From: Caldilineae bacterium
Lineage (GTDB): Bacteria; Chloroflexota; Anaerolineae; Epilineales; Epilineaceae
NCBI GenBank assembly: GCA_020634625.1
Contig: JACKBJ010000020.1
Location: 5,212 to 69,211 of the forward strand
DNA: 64,000 bases
Reading direction: 5' to 3'
The position numbers were made by a program, and so were the translations under genes. Below the pieces are notes generated by a model. The model did not search any database and was not told the origin of the DNA. It was given only the letters and a program-made list of their open reading frames with translations. Below, in pieces: positions 41,691-50,000 of this stretch (positions within the stretch are counted from its first letter, which is position 1; each line of letters begins with the position of its first letter).

Positions 41691-42941
41691 CTAGGTATGG
41701 GCCAGGTAGGCGCGAGGGAACTCGAGCTTCTGCGCATCGTCGCAGAGCTCGTAGATCATGCGCTCCTCGTCGGTCAGGGGGCCGCCGGGAGCCAGGCTGA
41801 CCGCCATGATCACCTCGACATCGGCGTGATCCGGAGCGAAGTCCTGGACATAGTGCCACCAGTCCTGGACCTGACCGTACTCGTGCGGATCGACCTGAAG
41901 GATCTTGGCGGTGTAGGGCTTGCCTTCGACCCGCGTCAGGAAGTGCGGCAAGGGCGGGTTGTCGCCCGGGCTCGGCACGCGTCCGAAGAAGACCGCTCGC
42001 GCCTCGCCGCCCTGGAGGGCGATCTCGCGCGCCTCGTTGAGCATGGCGATCTGCTCCTCGGGCGTGTTGATCACCTGCGCGTAGAACAGCTTGCCAAAGC
42101 CCTTGAGCGCCTTCTCGACCACCGGGCGACGCGTCGTCGCGATCTGGATGCCGCCCGAGCCGACCACGACCGTCAGGTTGTGAGGCGCGGCCTTGATGTG
42201 ATCACAGGTGTACTCGGTCAGGCGAAGGTCGGGGTCGGCCATCAGCGGCGCGAAGACCTCGATGGCGGCCGGAACGGCGGTCGACTCGGCCATGTAGCGC
42301 TTGACGTGCTCGGCCAACGCCAGGTCGGCGCGCTCCATCTCGAGGCTGCTCAGCGCTTGCATGGCGCGAACCCGCCGATCGACGTCGTTCATTCGCAAAT
42401 CGTCCGCCAGCCGATCGATGCCGAAGGCATCGCCCAGGCGCGCCATGGCGGTCGCGGAGTTGATGTGAATGTCGAGCCCGCATTCCTCGTCCCGCTCGTC
42501 GGCGTTCAGGTTGTCGCGGGCCGCGCCGAGGAGCGACTCGTCGCCGGTGATGCCGATGATGTCCATGAGCCGCGCCCGCCGCATCCCCACGACGCTGAGG
42601 TCGAAGGCTTCCCGGTTCACCGCGGCCGAGAGGGAGTCGCTATAGGCGCGGAGGGCCGTCAACACCTCGCGATCGCCGAAGTTGAGGTAGGCGTTGATCA
42701 GGGGCCGCATTCCGGCAGGGCTTCGGGTCTCGGCCAGGCGGGCGGCAGCACGCGCACGGCGATCGGGATTCTGGAGCCCGAGCATCCGCACCAGCTGCTT
42801 GGGAGAGAGGTCCTCGTCGAGCGTGGGCTCCTCCATACCGGGCGCAGGCGTCGCCGCGGCCTCTCGGCCACGCCTCGCGGGCACCGGACCGGGCTTGTCC
42901 GCCTTGTCGCCGCCGCCAAACAGCTTCTTCAGGAAGCCCAT
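41691..42941 (-). CDS. HEAT-repeat protein of unknown function
   Basis: A 416-residue protein. GGAGG six bases upstream supports the ATG. It starts MGFLKKLFGGGDK, a short amphipathic helix, then a Pro/Ala linker, then alpha-alpha repeats (about residues 45-240; e.g. RARAAARLAETRS, RVRAMQALSSLEM) of HEAT type. The C-terminal 170 residues form a different alpha/beta domain (NLTVVVGSGGIQIATTRRPVV, YTAKILQVDPHEYG). I do not recognise the C-terminal domain. It is probably a cytoplasmic scaffold and the first gene of a three-gene unit with DUF455 and ATP-grasp-like proteins. Confidence 0.65.
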   Translation of the reverse strand: MGFLKKLFGGGDKADKPGPVPARRGREAAATPAPGMEEPTLDEDLSPKQLVRMLGLQNPDRRARAAARLAETRSPAGMRPLINAYLNFGDREVLTALRAYSDSLSAAVNREAFDLSVVGMRRARLMDIIGITGDESLLGAARDNLNADERDEECGLDIHINSATAMARLGDAFGIDRLADDLRMNDVDRRVRAMQALSSLEMERADLALAEHVKRYMAESTAVPAAIEVFAPLMADPDLRLTEYTCDHIKAAPHNLTVVVGSGGIQIATTRRPVVEKALKGFGKLFYAQVINTPEEQIAMLNEAREIALQGGEARAVFFGRVPSPGDNPPLPHFLTRVEGKPYTAKILQVDPHEYGQVQDWWHYVQDFAPDHADVEVIMAVSLAPGGPLTDEERMIYELCDDAQKLEFPRAYLAHT

Positions 42942-43047
42942 CGTCTACCTCCACTCGCTCGAGGATCGCGGAACTGTGCAGAGCATAACCGAACTTGCTG
43001 GCCGAGGCCAGCCCGATGGTGCGACGGCGACCGGTCGTGAAACACGT

Positions 43048-43073
43048 TCGGGCGCGCCCGAGGGCGCGCCCGA
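43048..43073 (-). terminator. GC-rich hairpin after the HiPIP gene
   Basis: Arms TCGGGCGCGCCC (43048-43059) and GGGCGCGCCCGA (43062-43073) are perfectly complementary. It is 61 bases past the HiPIP stop and in the 192-base gap before the HEAT gene. No T-run follows. Confidence 0.6.
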
Positions 43074-43133
43074 TTCCTGCTCACCTGCTCGAACGGATGG
43101 CGCGGCACGAAACCGCGATTCCGCTCGCGTCGA

Positions 43134-43499
43134 TCAGCTGACCTTTTCGGCCCAGCTGCTGCAATGCCCGTTCGGGTTGATCGTACCCGGGACCACCAGA
43201 CAGGTCCCGCAGCCGCCCTCGGTGGCGGGCACCTGGTACTGCTGGCAGTTCGTGCAGTTCTGGCCCTCGACGTCCGACGCCTCGACATACTGCAAGGCCG
43301 TGCGCGTCGCCTGCTGATCCGCGCTCAGCGCCGAGACGTCGGAGCAGTCGAGCGCCATGGCCTCGCCAGCCTCACCGGCCTCGCCGCTCTCGCCGCTCTC
43401 GCCACCGCAAGCCACCAGATAGCTTGCGCCGATGGTGGCGGCGCCGACGACGGTCAGTCGCTGGATGAAGTTGCGGCGGGTAAGAATCGAATCGCTCAT
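43134..43499 (-). CDS. Tat-exported high-potential iron-sulfur protein (HiPIP), lipoprotein
   Basis: A 121-residue electron carrier. GGAGGA before the ATG at 43499 fixes the start. A Tat signal (LTRRNFIQRL, Arg8-Arg9) leads to the lipobox LVAC with Cys31, so the protein is exported folded and lipid-anchored. A GESGESGEAGEAGEA spacer links to the HiPIP domain, whose cluster ligands should be Cys82 and Cys85 (NCTNCQQYQ), Cys100 (CLVVPG) and Cys113 (GHCSSW). Cys52 and Cys97 are extra. HiPIPs shuttle electrons between membrane complexes and terminal oxidases or photosynthetic reaction centres; the partner is not in this window. Confidence 0.88.
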   Translation of the reverse strand: MSDSILTRRNFIQRLTVVGAATIGASYLVACGGESGESGEAGEAGEAMALDCSDVSALSADQQATRTALQYVEASDVEGQNCTNCQQYQVPATEGGCGTCLVVPGTINPNGHCSSWAEKVS

Positions 43500-43576
43500 C
43501 GCGTTTCCTCCGTGTCTGTTTCGGGGTCCAACGTACCGCGGATCGGCAGCGCTGCATGATGACACGCAACCCTGGT

Positions 43577-43606
43577 ATTATCCGCGATGCCGACCGCATC
43601 TGTCAA
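43577..43606 (-). promoter_or_regulatory. sigma70-type promoter of the HiPIP gene
   Basis: On the minus strand a consensus TTGACA (43606-43601) and GATAAT (43582-43577) are 18 bases apart; the start near 43570 gives a leader of about 70 bases. The plus strand of the same spot reads TATTAT (43576-43581), which could serve the divergent lipoprotein gene, but no plus-strand -35 is clear. Confidence 0.65.
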
Positions 43607-43678
43607 GTGTTCGCGGCACCGTTCGGCGCCGGAATCCCAGGCGCGCGACGGCGAACCAGGCCCATCAGGAGGCCATCG

Positions 43679-45532
43679 TTGAGACTTCGGATCCCCGTCG
43701 GACTGGCCGCCCTGCTGTTCGGGATCACCGCATGCGGCGGTCGGTCGATCGCGCCGACGGAAGTCCTGGACTCAGGGCTGGAGCCACGGCCCCAGGAGGC
43801 CGACCAGCTGATGCTCGACTTCCAGCGCGAGGCCGGTCGGATCGTCGGCCGACTCCCCGACGCGCCGAAGGGCGGCCGCATCCAGATCGCGACGACCGGC
43901 AAAGGCCCTTCGGCGGAAGTGGAGCTGGACGCCTCCGGCGCGTTCAGCGTGAGCCTCGGCGCGGAGGCCCTGCGCGGTGCCCGTCCGTTGACCCTGACGC
44001 TGACCCTGCCCGGTCGCGAGGCGCGCGTTCTGGAGCGGACGGTGCCCCATGTCCGGGCATCGCTGCACCCGGGTGACGTGACCGGCGCCATGGCGCCATC
44101 GGCGTTGCTGAGCCTCACGCTGAGCGCTTCCGATGGGCAGCTTCTCGGACGGGGGCGCGCGATCAGCGGCGAGACCGGTCGCTTCGCCGCCTGGATCCTC
44201 GACCCTTCCGGCCGGCGACTGCGACCCGCCCCGGGCCAGCAGCTGCGGGTCGACGACGGCGCGACGACGATCGACCTCCGCGTGCCCGGGTTCGAGGCCG
44301 ACTGGGAGCTGAACGGCGGTCGCATCACGGGCACCGGGCAGCCGGGCGATGCGATCGAGGTCGTGCTCTGGAATCCCTGGCGCCCGGGCGAGGCCGAGAC
44401 GCGGGTCACCGAGGTGTCCCCGTCCGGCCAATGGGCGATCGAGCCGGCGGTCGGCCTGCATCCGGCCAGCCACTTCTACGTCACCGAACGGCTGCCGCAG
44501 GGCGATCAGCTCTACTACTGCCAGCAGATCCCAATGCTATACGTCAGCCCGGGCTCGGCCTGGGTCGAAGTCCAGACGCTCTGGGAGACCGAAGCCCGCC
44601 TCGAGCTTTGGCGAGCGGGACGCCGAATCGGCGGCGCCTCCGGCGGAGGCGCCTGGTCCGGCAACCTCCAGCTCGAGATGCAGGATTCGGACGGCCAACC
44701 GCTTCGCCTGGAGGCCGGCGACACGCTGCAGGGCGAGCTGGGCGGCAAGCCGGTCCGCCTCGTTGTCCAGCCCCTGCAGGCCGAGATCGAGCGCGGATCG
44801 GGGCGGATCGTCGGCCTTGCACCGCCTGGAACGCGCCTCGGCCTGGCGCGTCCCGAACAACCGCTCGACCGCGAGGGCGTCGCGGGCGCGGACGGCCGCT
44901 TCAGCCTCGAAGCCGCCGATCTGCTGGCACCCGATGGGGTCGAGCCGGGCGAACAGCTCGAGCTGTACTACTTCACCGCCGAAGGACATACCATGCGCCA
45001 GCGCTTCGTCGGGCTCGCGCTTACGGCCGAGCTCGGGGGGCGCCTGATCGAGGGGCGCGCGCAGCCCGACGCCACCGTGAGCCTCCAGCGCGACGAACCG
45101 GATGGCGGGCGCAGCCGTCTCGAGACCCGGGCGGACATCTTCGGCCGCTGGTCGGCGCGGCTTCCCTTGGACGCCTCGGCGCTGCGCGCCGGCGATCGGC
45201 TGCGCGTCGAGGCCGCCGGACAGGAGCTGACGTTGACCCTGCCCGAGCTCGACGCCGTGCTGGACCCGGCGGCAGGCCAGCTGTCCGGGCACGCACCACC
45301 GGATGCCCTGGTGGACGTGGAAGCGTACACCGCCGAGCGCCAGCCGCCTCAACGCCTTTCGGCCACCGCCGACGCGGATGGGCGATGGGCGGTCGCGCTG
45401 CAGGATCGGGGCCTGGGCCTTTCCGGCGTCGAGGCCGAGCGGGTCCAGCGCTTCGCGATCGCCTGGCGCGAGGGCGCAGGCAGCCTGCGCCTGGAGCTGG
45501 CGGGGCCGGCGAGCCACGCTGGGACGCCGTGA
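43679..45532 (+). CDS. lipoprotein with repeated beta-sandwich domains
   Basis: A 617-residue lipoprotein of unknown function. The start is TTG at 43679: AGGAGG lies six bases upstream, and the product then begins with a normal signal peptide ending in the lipobox ITAC with Cys19. The frame is open to an ATG at 43556, but this would put 41 basic residues before the signal peptide. The rest consists of about six beta-strand-rich units with recurring elements such as GRIVGRLPDAPKG, GRITGTGQPGDAIEV, GRIVGLAPPGTRL, GRLIEGRAQPDATVSL and GQLSGHAPPDALVDV, resembling bacterial Ig-like (carboxypeptidase-regulatory) modules. It overlaps the next gene (GTGA). Confidence 0.72.
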   Translation: MRLRIPVGLAALLFGITACGGRSIAPTEVLDSGLEPRPQEADQLMLDFQREAGRIVGRLPDAPKGGRIQIATTGKGPSAEVELDASGAFSVSLGAEALRGARPLTLTLTLPGREARVLERTVPHVRASLHPGDVTGAMAPSALLSLTLSASDGQLLGRGRAISGETGRFAAWILDPSGRRLRPAPGQQLRVDDGATTIDLRVPGFEADWELNGGRITGTGQPGDAIEVVLWNPWRPGEAETRVTEVSPSGQWAIEPAVGLHPASHFYVTERLPQGDQLYYCQQIPMLYVSPGSAWVEVQTLWETEARLELWRAGRRIGGASGGGAWSGNLQLEMQDSDGQPLRLEAGDTLQGELGGKPVRLVVQPLQAEIERGSGRIVGLAPPGTRLGLARPEQPLDREGVAGADGRFSLEAADLLAPDGVEPGEQLELYYFTAEGHTMRQRFVGLALTAELGGRLIEGRAQPDATVSLQRDEPDGGRSRLETRADIFGRWSARLPLDASALRAGDRLRVEAAGQELTLTLPELDAVLDPAAGQLSGHAPPDALVDVEAYTAERQPPQRLSATADADGRWAVALQDRGLGLSGVEAERVQRFAIAWREGAGSLRLELAGPASHAGTP

Positions 45533-46338
45533 CGGCGCAGCGAGGGGCCACCGGTTCGCCGGGGACCGAGCCGGCGCCCCATGCATCGTCGCCGACGCGG
45601 CGCTGGCAGCCTCGCCCGCGCTGGCTATTCCTGGGCGCCGCAGCCCTATCGATCGCGGTGCTCGGCGGGCGGCCCGTCCGATGGGAAGATGCCGTGGCGG
45701 ATTATCGCTTCTCGGCTTCGGCGATGCGGGCTTCCATGCTGGACGTCGCGCTCGGCCTGGGCTGCTGGCTCATCCTCGCGGAGGTCCTCACGCGGACATC
45801 GCGCCCGCCGGTGCGGGACCTGCTCCGGGCCGCCAGCGGCCTGGGGCTCCGACTCTGCCTGCGCAACGGGCTCCTGGCGCTGGGGCTCGTCCCGATCGGG
45901 CTGGCCCTCGGAGTGCCCGGGATGCCCGCGGCAGGGGCCGCCGCGGCCTTCCTCGCCGGCCCGATCGGAATCGGGATCTGGCTCTGGCTGGGGCCATGGG
46001 CCTGGCTGGGCGGCTCGCCCCGCTGGGACCGGAGACCGTCCGGTCGCGTCTCGGCGACCAGCGGCCGAAACATCGGACCGATCGCATGCGCCCTCGGCCT
46101 CGAGTCGGCGCCGATCGTCGCCGCGCTGCTGTTGCCGGCAGAACCCCCGGCGGTATGGCTTCTGCTCTGGCCCGTGGGACCCGTCCTCGGCCGGTTCGTA
46201 CCCTGGACGGGGCATCCGGCGGCCGTCGCGGCGCTTGCCGCGGCCTGGCTGCTTGCGCTGACGGCCAGCTGGGCGGCAGCCGACGGACCCAGGCGAGACC
46301 GGGTTCGACCCAGGCTCGCCTCGGCGAGGCTGCGCTGA
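45529..46338 (+). CDS. multi-span membrane protein of unknown function
   Basis: A 269-residue integral membrane protein. GTG at 45529 overlaps the lipoprotein stop (GTGA). After a Pro/Ser-rich N-terminal stretch, hydrophobic segments lie at about 37-55, 75-95, 110-135, 143-165, 185-205 and 225-250, suggesting six helices. I see no family motif. Its coupling with a surface lipoprotein upstream suggests the two act together at the membrane. The stop shares one base with the ybaK start (TGATG). Confidence 0.6.
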   Translation: MTAQRGATGSPGTEPAPHASSPTRRWQPRPRWLFLGAAALSIAVLGGRPVRWEDAVADYRFSASAMRASMLDVALGLGCWLILAEVLTRTSRPPVRDLLRAASGLGLRLCLRNGLLALGLVPIGLALGVPGMPAAGAAAAFLAGPIGIGIWLWLGPWAWLGGSPRWDRRPSGRVSATSGRNIGPIACALGLESAPIVAALLLPAEPPAVWLLLWPVGPVLGRFVPWTGHPAAVAALAAAWLLALTASWAAADGPRRDRVRPRLASARLR

Positions 46339-46838
46339 TGTCGCGACAGGCGAAGCTCAACAGCATGCGGCTGCTGGAATCCAAGCAGCTCGCCTACACG
46401 CTGCATACCTTTCCCGACGGGATCCATTCGGCGTCCGGCGTCGCCGCGGCACTGGGCATCGATCCGGCGCGGGTCTACAAGACACTGGTGGGCCTGACCA
46501 ACGAGGGCCGGCCGGTGCTGGTGATGCTCGCCGCCGAGCGCAGCCTGGACGGCAAGGCCCTGGCACGGGCCATCGGCGTCAAGCGGGTCGCGATGGCCAG
46601 CCAGGCCGAAGCGGAGCGGCTCACCGGTCTCAAGGTCGGCGGCATCTCGGCGCTGGCGCTGGCCCACAAGCGCTTCGCGACCTATCTCGATGCCGCGGCG
46701 ACCCAGCTGGCCGGAGCCAGCCTGCTCGTCAGCGCCGGCCAGCGCGGGATGAACCTCGAGCTGACGGTCGAGGCCTTGCTTCAGGCGACCGGCGCGCGCA
46801 TCGTCGCGGCCGGTGTGGACCGCGATGAACCATCCTAG
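46338..46838 (+). CDS. ybaK: YbaK/EbsC-type Cys-tRNA(Pro) deacylase
   Basis: A 166-residue aminoacyl-tRNA editing protein that hydrolyses Cys-tRNA(Pro). Typical features are the DGIHSASGVAAALGIDPARV segment, Lys48 in VYKTLVG (catalytic lysine), SLDGKALARAIGVKRVAMA and LTGLKVGGISALALAHK, followed by an ISAGQRG-type strand (LLVSAGQRGMNLEL). It acts in the cytoplasm with prolyl-tRNA synthetase. TGATG overlap with the membrane protein gene means it is expressed by translational coupling; the functional link to that neighbour is not obvious. Confidence 0.93.
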   Translation: MSRQAKLNSMRLLESKQLAYTLHTFPDGIHSASGVAAALGIDPARVYKTLVGLTNEGRPVLVMLAAERSLDGKALARAIGVKRVAMASQAEAERLTGLKVGGISALALAHKRFATYLDAAATQLAGASLLVSAGQRGMNLELTVEALLQATGARIVAAGVDRDEPS

Positions 46839-47009
46839 TCCGATCCTGGATCGGGCATAACGAAGCGGGCTCGGATCACGTCATTACCCTTCGAGCGCGA
46901 CCGCGTTCACCCTGGTCATCATCCCAGGCGCCGCGTTTGCGCCGCAGCGACTGCCCCGCCCAGGCAGTCGGCGGGCTCTGCGGTGCGACGCCCCTCCCGA
47001 GGCAAACAC

Positions 47010-50000
47010 GTGCCCCCCCACGTCTCGATGCCCGTTCCCACACGCATGTTGCGCCTGGCCTTCGGGATCGCCCTCGGCCTGGCGCTTTTCGCGACCCTGC
47101 GCGACCTGCGCCCGACCGATGCCGCCGCGGGCGGCCCGCTCGAGGCCGGACGCTGGGAGAGCATGGCCAACGGCGATCGAATCGCGCGGCTGTTGCGCGA
47201 GGGGGATGAGGTCTGGGCCGCCACCGACGGCGGCGGCGTGCTGCGCTGGTCGCTTGCGGAGCCGGGCAGGCGGCAGTACCTCGCGCCGCAGGACGGGCTC
47301 CGCTCCAACATCGTCAACGACCTGGCGCGGGACGCTAGCGGCACGCTCTGGGCGGCGACCTCGCGAGGACTGGCGCGGCTGGATCCGGACAGCGACCGCT
47401 GGCAGACCCTGGACCCGGACAGCTCGCCTGGCATGCCCTCTCGGCGCGTCACGGCGCTGCTGGCGGACCCGGGCGGCGATCTCTGGATCGGCTTCGAACA
47501 GGAGTGGTCACCCAGCCTGCCCCATCCGCGCACCGGAGCCGCCGGTGCCTTCGCGCCGGGCGGCCTGGCGCGCTTCCGACCCGACGAGAACCGCTGGGTC
47601 GAGACCTATCAGACCACCATCATCACCGACCTCCAGGGCAGCCGCTACGCGTCGCTTCCCTCGGACAACATCACCCGGCTGGCTCGGGGCAGCGACGGCA
47701 TCCTCTGGATCGGCACCCGGCCCTACTTCGTCTGGGATCGCTCGGCCTGCGGTGACGAATGCGGTCCCGAGGCCGGAGCCTGGATCAACAGCGGCGGCGG
47801 CCTGGCCGCCTTCAAGGACGGCGAATGGTCGCGTTGGATGGCGGCCGACACCTCGGCCAGCTGCTATCCGAGCCACGTCACCGACCTCGCGCCGGACGTC
47901 GAGGGACGCGTCTGGGTCGGTACGATCGGCCGCGGACTGCTGCTGATTCGAAGCGGCATGACCGTGCGCGGCTGCAACTCGGGGCTCGCATACTACAGCC
48001 GGCCCCGGCGCTCGGGCATCGACGGTGGCCTGCGCGGCAACACGGCTTGGAGCGTCGATGTCGCGCCGGACGGCCGGGTCTGGATCGGGACGGGCGAGGG
48101 CAGCCGGATCGGCCAGGGCATCGCGGTGCTGGATCATCGCGGCACCTTCACCGACTCCTCGGCCTGCGAGACCTGCCCCAGCGACGATCGCTGGGAGTAC
48201 ATCGACGTCGATGGCCTCGCGGGCGAGTCCGACACGCTGGTGACGGCGCTGGTGATCGCCGAGGATGGGGCGGCCCTGATCGGGACCCAGGACAACCGGA
48301 ACGGAGATGGTGAGGGCATCCGCCTCTACTCGCCCGACAGCGGCGGCTGGCAGAGCCTGCGCTTCGCCGATGGTGGGCTGCCCAGCAACCACATCAGCGC
48401 GGCCGCGGTCAACCCGATCAGCGGCGATCTCTGGCTCAGCTTCAAGGGCCGGGGTGCCGCGCGGTTCGACGGCACACGCTGGCAGGGCTGGCGCATGTTC
48501 GGCGCCGGTCCGAAGGTCGCCGGGGTGACCTTGGGCTCGCGCGCCGGTTTCGCCCTGCTGCAGGTGGACATTCCCGATCGGGCCACCTTCGATGCGCGCT
48601 TCCCGGTCCAGCCGGCCAGCGTGCGCATCGCCGGCCATCCGATCGTGTACACCGTCAAGCGCTTCAAGGATCCCGCCGGCAACACGCCGGCCTACCTCGA
48701 GCTGACGCCGCCCCTGATCCAGCCGGTGCAGATCGGCGATCCGGTCCAGCTGGTCGATCGCGGTCCCGCCAGCGACAGCGCCACCCAGATCGGCTTCACA
48801 CCGGACGGGGCGGTCTGGATCGGCGGGCGCGAGACGATCTGGCTGGGGGAGAACTGCCCCTCGTCCGATCGGGCCAAGGCGGAGTGCTGGCTGGACGGCG
48901 GCATCTCGCGCTTCGATGGCAGTCACTGGCGCAACTACGATCAGGCCAACAGCCAGGTGCCCGACCAGGAGGTTCAGGCCGTGACCGTCGACCGCGACGG
49001 CCGGGTCTGGGTCGGCACCGGCGATGGCGGCGCGGAAGGCGATGGCATCGGCGTCCTCGACCCGGCGAGCGGCACCTGGACGCTCTACGATCGCGGGACC
49101 ATGCCCTCGGACAATCGCATGGGCAGCAACGGCATCAGCGACTTCTCGATCGACCCACAGACGGGCGACATCTGGACGGGCCATCACGCCGTCGTCCAGT
49201 TCCAGCAGAACCTCGGTGGCGGCTTCGATCGGCGCTATGTCGGCGGCGGCGTCTCGCGTTGGAATGGCCAGCGGTGGGAGACCTGGTCCAAGCCGGCTGC
49301 GCCGCTGGCCGCCTTCGGCGTCGGGGGAGACATCGGCGCCGTGCTGGCCGACCGACGCAACGGACGCATCTGGGCCGGCAGCTGGACGGGCGACGACAAC
49401 TTCCACTGGCTGCTGGGCTTCGGCATCAATGCAGCGCTCAACTGGTGCCCGATCGACCGCTGCACCAACACCGAGTGGCAGAGCAAGATCTGGCCCGGCG
49501 ACGGCAAGGTGGCCGCGCTGGCAGCGGATGCCGACGGCAACGTGTGGGCGGGCACCCATCGGGAAGGCGTGGGCATCGTCCCGCCGGTGGCCGGAATCAA
49601 GCTCTACGACGGCAGCGACTGGTTCACGGTCACCGACGAGAACAGCCAGCTACCCTTCCGCGAGATCACGGCGCTTGCCCCGGATGGCGACGCGATGTGG
49701 GTCGGTGCGCTCAATGCCGGGCTCGCGCGCTGGGCACCGGCCGCGCCGCCCACCGCGACGCCGAGCCCGCGCCCGCGCACCGCGACGCCGCGTCCGAGCC
49801 TCGAGCCCAGCCCGACCGCCCGAAGCAGCAACACGCCTCGCCCCAGCGCGACGCCTCCCGGCGCCTGTCGCCCCGGACTTCCCTGCCGCCTGCATCTCCC
49901 GCTGCTGGCGAAGCAGGCCTGCCTGCGCTGCGCGCCGGCTACGCCGACGCCCGGGCGCCCCAGCGCGACCCCCCTTCGGGCGAGCGCCACCCCCGGCTCG

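Noticed and set aside
46840..46854. Short inverted repeat CCGATCC-T-GGATCGG after ybaK as a terminator
   Set aside because: The stem is only seven bases with a one-base loop and has no T-run; it is too weak to annotate.
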